Source: Victivallales bacterium (GTDB lineage Bacteria > Verrucomicrobiota > Lentisphaeria > Oligosphaerales > Oligosphaeraceae). From it: a DNA stretch of 43,577 bases. This document shows positions 34,236 through 43,184 of the stretch, piece by piece. The stretch's first letter is position 1. Each line of letters begins with the position of its first letter. The notes beneath the pieces were generated by a model. It was given only the letters and a program-made list of their open reading frames with translations, made no database searches and was not told where the DNA came from. The stretch is from positions 1 to 43,577 of the forward strand of contig JAGCSE010000139.1 in NCBI GenBank assembly GCA_017964325.1, given 5' to 3'. A program made the translations under genes and the position numbers.

Positions 34236-37200
34236 AAAACTTAACCACTGCCGTCTGCACTGTCTCAATTCTTTTCACCCTCATGGCGTTCGCAGATAAT
34301 CTCGTCCAGAATCCATCGTTTGAAGAACAGACGGCATCTTGGCGTTTCGATGGCGGTACCGCCAAGGCACAAGGCATCCTTTTCAGCAAAGACGCGCATT
34401 CCGGCAGGACATGCTTCAAAATCACGAATCCTTCGCCGTTCGGCCCTCACATCTTCGGTTCCCTCACGCAGTCCATCGAAGGCATGAAGCCCGACACGGA
34501 CTATACGTTCTCCTTCTACATAAAGTCCTCCAATCCAGGCTTTATCTGGTATGGCGGCGGCTCCGGCTGGCGGCATCGCGCCACCGTCAAGCTGAATAGC
34601 TCCGAATGGACGCGCGTCTCCACGACTTTCAAAATTTCAAAGGAAGACCTGCCGTTCATTTTCCGAATCAACACCGACGACGTGACTGAGCAATGCCTTA
34701 TCGACGATGTCCAGATCGAAGAAGGCACCGCCGCTACGCCGTTCATTTGGATGCCGCCGCTCGAACCAGGCCAGGCCCGTGTTTCTTTTGTTCCATTCAA
34801 AAAAACAGAAAATCTTCTTTCAAATCCTTCCTTTGAAACGCTTTCCGCCGTCCGTCCTCAAGATTGGATATGGGACAAACGCAACACGGACTCCACGTTT
34901 GAAATCATCACGGAGGGTGTTCCACATGGACAGAACGCCATTCGTTTCTCCAACAAGACGGGCTTCGGGGCGCACGTTTACGGCTGGTTTGGCCATCTTG
35001 GCGACATTCCGGTCAAACCTTCGACCCGCTATTCCATATCCATGAACGTCCGCACAGCCGACGACAACGCCGCCTGGTTCGGCGGCGGAAAAGGCTGGAA
35101 ACATCGCAAGATGATCCGCGCCACCAACAACGAATGGCGGCGGCAGACCTTCGTTTTCCAGACGTCGGAGGACGAAAACTCCTTCCCGTTCATGCTTGTC
35201 GTTGAAAACGTCGCCAAACAAATCGATATCGACGATGTCGTGTTCATTGAAGGCGAGCAGCCTGCCATTGACTGGCGGCATGATTCTCCAACCAACATCG
35301 CCTATTTCCAGCCACTTCCGCCCAAACGCATCACGTCCGAAAACCGTTCTGTGCTACCGTATTGGGATGCGGCCAGCTATCCCCCTGCGGAATGGCTATT
35401 CACAGACGGTCCATTGGATTTCGAGGGCTTCATTGGCTTGACGAAACCCGAGGAAAACGCCACATTGACGGTTAGCGCAATAGACAAAAATGGCTCCGTT
35501 CTCGCAACTTGCAAACAACTGTTGCCGCAGGACGGAAATTTCGCGTGGTCGTCAAAACTCAAACTCAACATCGGCGATGCGCAAAGCTCTCAACTGGACA
35601 TCAAAACCGTCCTTTCCGCCGACGGCAAAACCATCTATGAATCTGTCCGCTCCATCCAACTCGTAACGCCAAAACGCATCGAAGGCCGCATCGCTCAGCT
35701 GAATGCGAAACTGGACGCGTATAACGCCAAGCTCGCCGTCATCAACGACTTGCCGTCGCCGTCCAAACTACGCCTCGCGGCCATCCTTGCCAAACGTTTC
35801 ATTGGATACATCCCGTCGGACATCGCGGATAAAAAGCTCAACCGAGCATGGTTCACGTTGGACAAAGTCGATGCCATGCTGACGGACGCCGCCCGCGAAG
35901 CAGACGCCATCGTCGCCAAAGTCCGTCCCGTGCCGCCCGCCGTCCCGCAATATGTGACAAGCCCGATAACCATTGATAAATCATCGTTTATCGCCACCGT
36001 CAAACAGCCCGACGGTTCATTGAAACAGCAACCTGTCCTTTTCACAGGCTATGGCCATTTCAATCAAGTCCGTGATGATTTGGAACTCTTCTCGGATTAC
36101 GGCGTCAACATCATCCAGATCGAGCATGGGCCGTCTGGCACGTTAGTCGCTGAAGACAAAGTGGATATGACCGCTCTCAACGGCCTGATGAAAGTCTGCG
36201 AACGCGCGGAGAAGAGCAATGTCGCCATCTGCCTGCTTCTCAGCCCGCATTACTTCCCGTCATGGGCGATGAAAAAGTATCCAGACTTGTCAAAATGCAC
36301 AGGCGGCTTCTTCCAATACTGCGTCCACGCACCCGAAGCTCGCGCCGTCATCGAAAAGTACCTCCGCATCGTCATTCCAATGATTAAGGACCACAAGGCC
36401 ATCCATTCCGTCTGCCTCTCCAACGAACCATTGAGTCACGGCGGCGAACACTGCCCCATCCTCAAGACGCAATGGCCCGCCTGGCTGAAGGCGAAGTACC
36501 ATGACATCGCGACGCTGAACCGCACATTGAAGACTGAATACAAGGACTTTACGGAAATCGCCGTGCCCGCGACCATTTACGACACAAAAGATGCGACACC
36601 GCTCATCTACGATTTCATCCGCTTCAACCAAGAGACGTTCGCAGATTTCCACAAATGGATGGCGGACATCATCCATGAAATGGCTCCTATGCTCCCCGTA
36701 CATTCCAAAATCATGATGGGACAGTTCTTCAACTACAACGCCGGCGGCCTGTGGTCCATCGATCCGCAACTTTTCTCTGAACTCAGCGACATCAACGGTA
36801 ACGACCATTATTGCGGCCCGTCTGGCAGCGATCTATGGTACAGCCAATGGTCCAACTTCCTCATGGGACTTGATTTCCAGCGCAGCATGAAGGACGTTCC
36901 CGTCTTCGACACGGAGACGCATCTCATTCAAGACCGTAATTTTAACGACATCTGGCCGCAGCACACCTACATGTCCCACATTCAGGCCGCCATCCATGGA
37001 CAAGGCGGTTCCACAATGTGGGTCTGGGAACGCACGAACAATCCCATGTCCGATTTCGCAGGCAGCGTCCTCCACCGTCCACGCCACGCTCTCGCCGTCT
37101 CCGAAGCCGCCATGGATTTGATGCGTCTAGCCCCAGAAATCACGGCGCTGCAACAGCGCAAACCGCAGGTCGCCCTCGTCTATTCTCCTGCATCCGTGCT

Positions 37201-37819
37201 ATTTGGGAAAAACCACGCTCGCGCCATGAGCCAATTCTGGCAATGTCTTGAATTTCTCGACCAGCCTTCCGCCTTCCTGACGGAACGCACGTTGGAACGC
37301 ATCACAGATGGCGGCAGCCTGCCCGAACATCTTTCCGACGTGAAGCTTGTCATCCTCCCGAACGTCTCCCATCTGCCTGAACTCGCCCTCAAAGGCGTGG
37401 AAAAACTCCGTCGCGACGGCATCGCCATCATCTGGCTAGGCGGTCTTCCGTCTGCAGACGAACATGACCAGCCGTTGTCCGTCTCCATTTCCTCCGACAT
37501 CGTCACGCCATTGCTTCCGGAGGACAATCAGCAACGCCTTGCATTCATTCAGGAACTTCTTGAAAAACAAAAGCTTGCATCGCCTGTTCTCGCATTGGAC
37601 AACGGCGGCAAGCCCGCCTTCGGCGTGCAGGTCCGCTCCGTGGAACACGACGGTCATACATTGGTGAACCTCTGCAACCAGACGCGTCGTCCCCTCATCG
37701 TCAATCTCATGAAAAACGGGCAGCTTGTTTCATCAACGGATTTACTTTCCCTCGCGGAACAGCCCGCCATCATGGTGCTCCCTCCCGTGCATCCCTTTAT
37801 ATTAAAGGTAAAGGAATAA
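34232..37819 (+). CDS. Large GH-A (GH42-like) glycosidase with two tandem CBM4/9-like domains
   Basis: A 1195-residue secreted protein. The signal peptide is residues ~1-22 ('LFTLMAFA'). Two carbohydrate-binding-like domains follow: ~23-175 ('NLVQNPSFEE...') and ~190-350 ('NLLSNPSFET...'), each containing a W(Y/F)GGGxGWxHR motif, so they are an internal duplication. After a beta/coiled linker (~350-580) the barrel begins near 'VLFTGYGHFNQVRDDLELFSDYGVNIIQ'. Acid/base Glu732 is in 'CLSNEPLSHGG' and nucleophile Glu895 in 'VFDTETHL', the clan GH-A arrangement. The C-terminal domain (~975-1195) is Rossmann/beta-like, as in the trimerisation domain of GH42. Beta-galactosidase activity is plausible. 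ATGA overlap couples it to the GH2 gene. Confidence 0.8.
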   Translation: MKNLTTAVCTVSILFTLMAFADNLVQNPSFEEQTASWRFDGGTAKAQGILFSKDAHSGRTCFKITNPSPFGPHIFGSLTQSIEGMKPDTDYTFSFYIKSSNPGFIWYGGGSGWRHRATVKLNSSEWTRVSTTFKISKEDLPFIFRINTDDVTEQCLIDDVQIEEGTAATPFIWMPPLEPGQARVSFVPFKKTENLLSNPSFETLSAVRPQDWIWDKRNTDSTFEIITEGVPHGQNAIRFSNKTGFGAHVYGWFGHLGDIPVKPSTRYSISMNVRTADDNAAWFGGGKGWKHRKMIRATNNEWRRQTFVFQTSEDENSFPFMLVVENVAKQIDIDDVVFIEGEQPAIDWRHDSPTNIAYFQPLPPKRITSENRSVLPYWDAASYPPAEWLFTDGPLDFEGFIGLTKPEENATLTVSAIDKNGSVLATCKQLLPQDGNFAWSSKLKLNIGDAQSSQLDIKTVLSADGKTIYESVRSIQLVTPKRIEGRIAQLNAKLDAYNAKLAVINDLPSPSKLRLAAILAKRFIGYIPSDIADKKLNRAWFTLDKVDAMLTDAAREADAIVAKVRPVPPAVPQYVTSPITIDKSSFIATVKQPDGSLKQQPVLFTGYGHFNQVRDDLELFSDYGVNIIQIEHGPSGTLVAEDKVDMTALNGLMKVCERAEKSNVAICLLLSPHYFPSWAMKKYPDLSKCTGGFFQYCVHAPEARAVIEKYLRIVIPMIKDHKAIHSVCLSNEPLSHGGEHCPILKTQWPAWLKAKYHDIATLNRTLKTEYKDFTEIAVPATIYDTKDATPLIYDFIRFNQETFADFHKWMADIIHEMAPMLPVHSKIMMGQFFNYNAGGLWSIDPQLFSELSDINGNDHYCGPSGSDLWYSQWSNFLMGLDFQRSMKDVPVFDTETHLIQDRNFNDIWPQHTYMSHIQAAIHGQGGSTMWVWERTNNPMSDFAGSVLHRPRHALAVSEAAMDLMRLAPEITALQQRKPQVALVYSPASVLFGKNHARAMSQFWQCLEFLDQPSAFLTERTLERITDGGSLPEHLSDVKLVILPNVSHLPELALKGVEKLRRDGIAIIWLGGLPSADEHDQPLSVSISSDIVTPLLPEDNQQRLAFIQELLEKQKLASPVLALDNGGKPAFGVQVRSVEHDGHTLVNLCNQTRRPLIVNLMKNGQLVSSTDLLSLAEQPAIMVLPPVHPFILKVKE

Positions 37820-37876
37820 CGGTATCTTGTCCGAAGAGCGACACAAGCCGCCCTGGTCGGGCACTGTTCGTTAAGA

Positions 37877-38626
37877 TTACAACACTTTCGCCAAGAAATC
37901 CTTCAGGCGGGGATGTTTCGGCTGAGCGAAAAATTCGTCCGGCGTGTTCTGCTCCATGATGACGCCTTCGTCCATGAACAAAACGCGCGTCCCAACTTCA
38001 CGCGCAAAGCCCATTTCATGCGTCACGACCACCATTGTCATGCCCGCTTGAGCCAATTCCTTCATCAGGCTCAAAACTTCGCCGACCATTTCAGGATCCA
38101 ACGCCGAAGTCGGCTCGTCGAACAGCATGACATCAGGATTCATCGCCAATGCGCGCACAATCGCCACGCGCTGTTTTTGCCCGCCTGACAACATATTCGG
38201 ATAAGCGTCCGCCTTCTCCAGAAGGCCAATGCGCTTCAAAAGTGAAACAGCTTTATCACACGCTTCTGCTTTGGTCATAAGTCCTTTCTGAACAGGAGCC
38301 AACGTGATGTTCCCCATGATGGTTATATGGGGAAAAAGATTGAAATGCTGAAACACCATGCCCATCCGCTGGCGCAAGTTGTCAACTTTACAGGACGGCG
38401 ATGTAATCTCCTCACCATCAACCCAAATCCGACCATCCGTCGGCTTCTCCAGTAGATTCAAACAGCGCAAAAATGTACTTTTTCCAGAGCCAGACGGCCC
38501 GATAACGACGACCTTTTCACCCCTCTTGATATTCTCGTCGATTCCCTTCAACACTTCATGGTCGCCAAAGCTTTTTTTCAGCCCTTCGACTCTGATTGCA
38601 ATGTCATTCTGGTTCATTTCAGCCAT
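37877..38626 (-). CDS. Polar amino-acid ABC transporter ATP-binding protein (GlnQ/HisP-like)
   Basis: A 249-residue ABC ATPase. Walker A 'GPSGSGKST', Q-loop '[12 protein letters not shown]', signature '[34 protein letters not shown]' (in pieces) and His-loop '[12 protein letters not shown]' match the polar amino-acid uptake family. It energises the permease encoded upstream. ATG 38626 is chosen since an AGGGGG site lies 8 bp before it; GTG 38647 and ATG 38632 are alternatives. It follows the permease stop by 17 bp. The 57-bp gap to the convergent glycosidase gene holds no clear hairpin. Confidence 0.95.
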   Translation of the reverse strand: MAEMNQNDIAIRVEGLKKSFGDHEVLKGIDENIKRGEKVVVIGPSGSGKSTFLRCLNLLEKPTDGRIWVDGEEITSPSCKVDNLRQRMGMVFQHFNLFPHITIMGNITLAPVQKGLMTKAEACDKAVSLLKRIGLLEKADAYPNMLSGGQKQRVAIVRALAMNPDVMLFDEPTSALDPEMVGEVLSLMKELAQAGMTMVVVTHEMGFAREVGTRVLFMDEGVIMEQNTPDEFFAQPKHPRLKDFLAKVL

Positions 38627-38643
38627 ATCCATGTCCCCCTGAA

Positions 38644-39420
38644 TCACTTGCGGTCACTTGCCTGGAGTTTCTTCTCCAACATCCGCTGGAAGAACGTCAA
38701 TATCGTGACCATCAACAAGTAGAAAGCGGAGACGAACATCAGCGGAATGAAGGCGTCGAACGTCCGCGCCCGAACAAGTGCCGCCGCTTTCGTGATATCG
38801 ACTACTGCGATATATCCGACGATGGACGTTTCCTTCAACAGCGCAATCAATTCATTGCTCAATGCGGGAAGCACGTTCTTGAACGCCTGCGGCAACACGA
38901 TCAGACGCATCGTCGCCGCCGCACTCAAGCCTAACGAACGTCCAGCCTCCGTCTGCCCCTTGTCAACAGCCATGATGCCCGCACGTACGATTTCCGCCAC
39001 GTATGCTCCTGAATTCACGCCAAATCCAATGATGGCGACAATAATTCCATCCGCTGTCGCAAATATCACGAACGACCAGATCATCAACTGAACAACCACT
39101 GGCGTCCCCCTGAACAATGTCAAATACACATTCAGCACCCCATCCCACAGCCGCAGGAGAAGATGCCCTAGAAATTCAATTCGCCGATGTTTGAAGAACA
39201 GCTTCAGCGACCCCATGATGGTATATGGCCCCACTTGGTGGTAATACACTTTCGAGATGGCCACAGCCACGCCGATAATGACACCGACAAGCAGTGCCCC
39301 CACCGTAATGACCAGCGTGTTCTTTATGCCGTCTAGAAAAATCCGATAGCGATTGTCGATGATAAACGTCCGTTCAATCGCACCTTTCCAAAATGTGTAT
39401 AAACTTAATAAAAAATTCAT
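38644..39420 (-). CDS. Polar amino-acid ABC transporter permease (HisM/GlnP-like)
   Basis: A 258-residue inner-membrane permease with about five hydrophobic segments. '[26 protein letters not shown]' opens the domain, '[15 protein letters not shown]' is the family Arg-Gly-Thr-Pro motif, and the EAA loop reads '[33 protein letters not shown]'. ATG 39420 ('MNFLLSLY') is favoured over an upstream start at 39510 because AAGGTGG precedes it and the extra N-terminal residues overlap the hairpin. It works with the binding protein and ATPase on either side. Confidence 0.95.
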   Translation of the reverse strand: MNFLLSLYTFWKGAIERTFIIDNRYRIFLDGIKNTLVITVGALLVGVIIGVAVAISKVYYHQVGPYTIMGSLKLFFKHRRIEFLGHLLLRLWDGVLNVYLTLFRGTPVVVQLMIWSFVIFATADGIIVAIIGFGVNSGAYVAEIVRAGIMAVDKGQTEAGRSLGLSAAATMRLIVLPQAFKNVLPALSNELIALLKETSIVGYIAVVDITKAAALVRARTFDAFIPLMFVSAFYLLMVTILTFFQRMLEKKLQASDRK

Positions 39421-39476
39421 AACCACCTTGATTTTAGTGGGTAAAGGCGCAAAAAAAATTCTGGCGAACATGTGTA

Positions 39477-39511
39477 ATTGGCCTTGCGTCCACACAGCAC
39501 GCAAGGCCAAT
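39477..39511 (-). terminator. Hairpin between binding-protein and permease genes (attenuator)
   Basis: ATTGGCCTTGCGT (39477-39489) and ACGCAAGGCCAAT (39499-39511) are perfect 13-bp arms around a 9-nt loop, right after the binding-protein stop. On the minus strand no immediate T-run follows. It therefore looks like a 3'-protecting or partially terminating structure that keeps binding-protein mRNA higher than permease mRNA, a common arrangement in such operons. Confidence 0.65.
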
Positions 39512-39527
39512 CAAAACAAACAACTTA

Positions 39528-40349
39528 CTATTCTGCGTCGCCAGAGGCTTCCTGATGGAATATGGCGGCCTTTTCGTAAGATTCGTCTTCTTTCATTTCA
39601 TGGATGACTTCGTTCACAATGGCGAGCAGATCTTCATTGCCCTTCGCGACGATCATGCCGAACTCTTCGGCGGCGGCCAAGCCCTGACCATCCTTCTTCA
39701 GCATTTCAAAGCATTCCATGTCATTCTTGTTGGCAAGAGCCATGGCAACCAACTTGTCGATGACAACCGCATCCAACTGACCAGCCTTCATGGCCACGAC
39801 CGCGTCAGGAGCGTTGTTGTAGGACATGATCTTCGCACCCGTGTCTTTCAGCACGCCTTTGTTGATGGCATCTTCGACCATCATGAAACCCGTCGTGCCA
39901 TTCTGGCCGCCGATCTTCTTGCCGGCCAAATCTTCGACAACCTTGACAGTGGAATCTTTCGGGACGATTATATACTGCACAGAGCGGTCAAACACATCAC
40001 TGAAATCAACCAACTGCTTGCGTTCCTCCGTAATGGTGAAACCAGAGGCGCCCAAATCGGCCTTGCCCGTCTGAACCGTGCCGATGATGCTGTCGAATTC
40101 GGCGGAGACGATTTCAGCCTTCACGCCAATTCTCGCTGCAATGCGGTTCACAATGTCGATTTCGCAACCGACAATCGCCTTGTCCTTGCCAAGATATTCG
40201 TATGGCGGGAATTCGGGATTCGTATAAACGACAAGTTTGCCAGCCGCCTTGATGGCATCCAACTTATTCGTCGTAGATTTCTTCTTGCAGCCACTGACCA
40301 AAACCATCGCGACCAACGCTGCAACCATGATTGACATGTACTTCTTCAT
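39528..40349 (-). CDS. Polar amino-acid ABC transporter substrate-binding lipoprotein
   Basis: A 273-residue SBP_bac_3 (family 3) protein. The signal peptide ends in lipobox 'VLVSGC' (Cys21), so it is a lipid-anchored periplasmic binding protein. 'LVVYTNPEFPPYEYLGKDKAIVGCEIDIVNRIA' is the classic opening; 'DLGASGFTITEERKQLVDFSD' contains the amino-acid-carboxylate binding Arg, and 'IGGQNGTTG' and 'AGQLDAVVID' follow. It captures a polar amino acid; which one cannot be decided. AAGGG 7 bp upstream supports ATG 40349 over longer in-frame starts. It is the first gene of the transporter operon. Confidence 0.95.
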   Translation of the reverse strand: MKKYMSIMVAALVAMVLVSGCKKKSTTNKLDAIKAAGKLVVYTNPEFPPYEYLGKDKAIVGCEIDIVNRIAARIGVKAEIVSAEFDSIIGTVQTGKADLGASGFTITEERKQLVDFSDVFDRSVQYIIVPKDSTVKVVEDLAGKKIGGQNGTTGFMMVEDAINKGVLKDTGAKIMSYNNAPDAVVAMKAGQLDAVVIDKLVAMALANKNDMECFEMLKKDGQGLAAAEEFGMIVAKGNEDLLAIVNEVIHEMKEDESYEKAAIFHQEASGDAE

Positions 40350-40528
40350 GTTTCTACCCTTTTGTTTGTTTTTGTTCCTAATCGTTATTTTGCAAACAAC
40401 GTCTTCAAAATATATTTTGGGAAAATATATAATGTATTGCATATTGGAAAATATTCAATCTACATTATGTTAATACACACGCCGCCAGGCAGGAAAGGCT
40501 GCGGCTCATCTTCACTGATGGCTTCCTC

Positions 40529-41785
40529 ATGAATATCTATACTGTCATAACATTCTTATACATCGCAATTTCAGCCTTGCACTTGCATGTCTTCGGTCCA
40601 TTCTACGCTGAAGATTGCCTGGCTCCTGTCATCGCCGGTGCCCTGATCATCCACCGTCCGTCGCCACGCCATCCGATTTTCCTCCCCTTGCTCATGCTCA
40701 TGGCCATCACCGCCATCCATTTTCTGCAAGGCGGCGAAAATGCCTACAACATAGCCGTACTCATCTATTTGGCAGGACTTTACCTCTTCGTCCGTTCACA
40801 TTCGCTTTCCGCCAAAATCATGCTCGCCTGCGGCGGCACACTTCTTTCCTTATTTATATTAGGATGGATTGGCGACGCCGTCGCCGCCACCGTCTTCCAT
40901 GTCCGCGACACTGGTCTAGTCTTCCTCGGCGACGATGTCGCCCAGACAGACAACCTCTCCTTTCTCGCCCGCCGCTATGCCTTCCTCTTTGGCAATCCAA
41001 ACATTCTCGGTTCTTTCTATGTACTTCCCATGTTGTTATTCCTGCGTGGCCTGGAAGAAAAAGCACATTATTTCAATTGGAAAAAATGGCTTTTGCTACT
41101 CGCATTTCTCGCCTTTTCCCTCCTTCCGCTTGTCTCCACCTTCAGTAAACACGCCATCATGACAGGAGCCGTCATCCTTGCCTTTTTTGCAAACGTTCTA
41201 TCCGAAAGATTTCCGCGTCTTGTCCGCAGTTTCTGGCTTCCCATTCTGCTAGTCGGACTCGTCTGTGAAACAACCGTCCTCTTCGTCACCTTTCCCGTCA
41301 AATCCACACCGCCCTTCATCAACACGACGACTGGCATGTACGCCATTCATCAAACAATTTATGCAAAAATGCCGTTTACATCGCCGTCCGCATGGCTTAT
41401 CGGCTCAAGCCCCGCCAGAATCCACCAGCTCTATCCCAAGCTTGCAGATGCCAACATCATCCGTCATACCCTTTCACAATACAATGCCTTGCAAAATCTT
41501 GAGATGTTTTCAACATTCGTTGACCCTCACAACGAATATCTGAATCTCACCACCTTCTACGGCATTCCCGCCTTGGCCGTCATCATCGCATTTTTCATCA
41601 TTTTCGCTCTCCGTCATCGTCATTCCCGTTATGTAACGTTTTTTCTCCTGGCCTTCGCCTTTGCCTGCCTGTGGGACGACCTCCTATCCAAACGATGGCT
41701 CTGCCTGACATTTGCTTTCCTCCCGACCACTACGACACAAGCCCCTAAAGACTATCATGTACCTTCCAATAAACAATTGGTTTGA
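40529..41785 (+). CDS. O-antigen ligase-family membrane protein
   Basis: A 418-residue protein with about ten hydrophobic segments. The periplasmic loop contains 'VDPHNEYLNLTTFYGIPAL', the DPHNxYLxL motif of O-antigen ligases/polymerases, and 'LARRYAFLFGNPNILGSFYVLPMLL' is the typical mid-protein segment. It may join glycan to lipid A-core or polymerise it. It is separate from the 18537 homologue and not closely similar to it by eye. Its last 29 bp overlap the APH-fold kinase gene, so both are likely translated together. It is divergent from the amino-acid transporter operon. Confidence 0.8.
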   Translation: MNIYTVITFLYIAISALHLHVFGPFYAEDCLAPVIAGALIIHRPSPRHPIFLPLLMLMAITAIHFLQGGENAYNIAVLIYLAGLYLFVRSHSLSAKIMLACGGTLLSLFILGWIGDAVAATVFHVRDTGLVFLGDDVAQTDNLSFLARRYAFLFGNPNILGSFYVLPMLLFLRGLEEKAHYFNWKKWLLLLAFLAFSLLPLVSTFSKHAIMTGAVILAFFANVLSERFPRLVRSFWLPILLVGLVCETTVLFVTFPVKSTPPFINTTTGMYAIHQTIYAKMPFTSPSAWLIGSSPARIHQLYPKLADANIIRHTLSQYNALQNLEMFSTFVDPHNEYLNLTTFYGIPALAVIIAFFIIFALRHRHSRYVTFFLLAFAFACLWDDLLSKRWLCLTFAFLPTTTTQAPKDYHVPSNKQLV

Positions 41786-42716
41786 AGACACATACGAAAT
41801 CAACCCATCGGCCATTCCCGCCGGTAGCCCCGAACGTTGTCTCGAACGCCATGTCATCAAGCTCGACTCGACACAGCAACAATACGTCGTCGAAGCTTGC
41901 CCGCTCTCCAAACAGCACCACCGCACCCATCAGGCAGAAATGCTCCACGAATTGGAAACCAACCACTGCCCAAAGCTCGCACCATGGCTTCCGACCACCA
42001 CTCGCGAATGGGGCGCCGAATTTTCCGAACTATTCTGGCAAGTCCGCCCATGGATTGACGGAAATCCCCTTCCCCGAGACACATACGGCAACAATGCTTG
42101 GCGTGGCACCGCCATGGCGGATTTCCTTATCGCCTTGAAAAAATCCTCCACTTCATTCAAACCGCACGTAACACCATTTTCCATTTGCGAATACATCCGT
42201 GCCCTCCTCCCGCGCATCCGCGAAAAAAATCCAGCCCTTCTAGACGACCTGCTTCCAATCTGGCAGGAACTCAACGAGTTTTCACGCGCTGAAACCGCCC
42301 TTCCCATCAGCTTCTGTCACGGCGACTTCCACCCCAACAACGTCCTCTGGGGAGACGGTCAGCTCAATGGCGTCATCGACTGGGAGTTTTCAGGACACAA
42401 GGTCGCGGGTTATGATGTCGCGACACTTCTCGGTTGTCTCGGCATGGACAATCCCGAATTCCTCACAGCCCCTATGACGTTCACCTTCCTCGACACGCTC
42501 AAAAACGCTGATTTTCTTTCAGATGTATCATGGCATTGGCTGCCCGACTACATCGCCGCCACGCGCTTTGCATGGATGCGCGAATGGTGTTGGTCCAACA
42601 ACAAGGAGCTCATCATCCAAGAGCTTGATTTCCTTTGGCTTATACTTGACAATCGAGACTTTCTCCGCTCCCGTTGGAAGCTATGTATCGACGACATCCC
42701 CGTCGTCGGGCGATAG
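41757..42716 (+). CDS. Aminoglycoside-phosphotransferase-fold (APH/choline kinase-like) protein
   Basis: A 319-residue kinase-fold protein. The catalytic loop 'FCHGDFHPNNVLWGDGQLNGVIDWEFSG' contains the HGDxxxxN and (V)IDW(E) motifs of the APH family (near residues 196-220). The N-lobe is divergent, with 'QQYVVEACPLSKQ' as a possible ATP-lysine replacement (no obvious Lys). Substrates of such proteins include sugars, choline and homoserine. Because it overlaps an O-antigen ligase gene, a role in modifying envelope glycans is more likely than drug resistance (inference). ATG 41757 is favoured over the TTG at 41712. Confidence 0.8.
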   Translation: MYLPINNWFEDTYEINPSAIPAGSPERCLERHVIKLDSTQQQYVVEACPLSKQHHRTHQAEMLHELETNHCPKLAPWLPTTTREWGAEFSELFWQVRPWIDGNPLPRDTYGNNAWRGTAMADFLIALKKSSTSFKPHVTPFSICEYIRALLPRIREKNPALLDDLLPIWQELNEFSRAETALPISFCHGDFHPNNVLWGDGQLNGVIDWEFSGHKVAGYDVATLLGCLGMDNPEFLTAPMTFTFLDTLKNADFLSDVSWHWLPDYIAATRFAWMREWCWSNNKELIIQELDFLWLILDNRDFLRSRWKLCIDDIPVVGR

Positions 42717-43184
42717 CGCGGAGAAAGAAATCATCAAACTTGCCAATTTAGAGCAGGAAACACAAGACGCCATCGATGCGGCCGCCCTTGCAATCGGTTT
42801 TATGACGTATTCCGCACGTACGTCCCGCAATCGCAATAAATCTAATATCTCATTTGAATTCAACATATTATAATTTATCATTATGTCTTTTGATAAAGAC
42901 GGAACTCTCAAAAGTCTTCAAGTATGCAGATTTCAAGCCCCGTGGGGACGGCAGAAAATTAGCCATGGGTACAGTGAGCGCAGAAGCGCGAATGTAACCA
43001 ACGGAAAGGCAATAAGATACATATAGAACCTCATAGCGGTGGCGGGAACGTATGCGCTAAATGGTAAAATTTCCAAATGACTTTTGAGAGTTGTGTCTTT
43101 AATGATGCATTATGATTTTTAATTCATTTACGGCCTCGACCACGAAAAAACTTACAAGGATCTCCAATCTTGTGGTATTAAACT
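42717..43184. other. Non-coding stretch containing the MITE-like element
   Basis: This 468-bp interval between the APH-fold gene and the Rpn-like gene has no supported gene. The first 150 bp include a plus-strand open frame without a credible start ('EIIKLANLEQETQDAID'), which may be a relic. The middle is the inverted-repeat element at 42894-43101. The last 83 bp are AT-rich with nothing recognised. Confidence 0.6.
42894..43101. mobile_element. MITE-like element with terminal inverted repeats
   Basis: A 208-bp stretch is bracketed by imperfect 23-bp inverted repeats: 42894-42916 and 43079-43101 match at 21 of 23 positions, including a perfect 14-bp core AACTCTCAAAAGTC. The outermost bases are TA on both sides, as expected for a TA target duplication of IS630/Tc1-type transposons. 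The interior has no transposase ORF but contains small palindromes (CCCCGTGGGG at 42938; GCGC-AGAA-GCGC at 42978-42989). A non-autonomous element or a structured repeat RNA is the best interpretation. Whether other copies exist cannot be seen here. Confidence 0.55.

Noticed and set aside
42523..42873. Plus-strand frame of 116 codons at the end of the APH-fold gene
   Set aside because: First half is out of frame with the real gene, and the second half lacks a start and a recognisable family; mentioned only as a possible relic.
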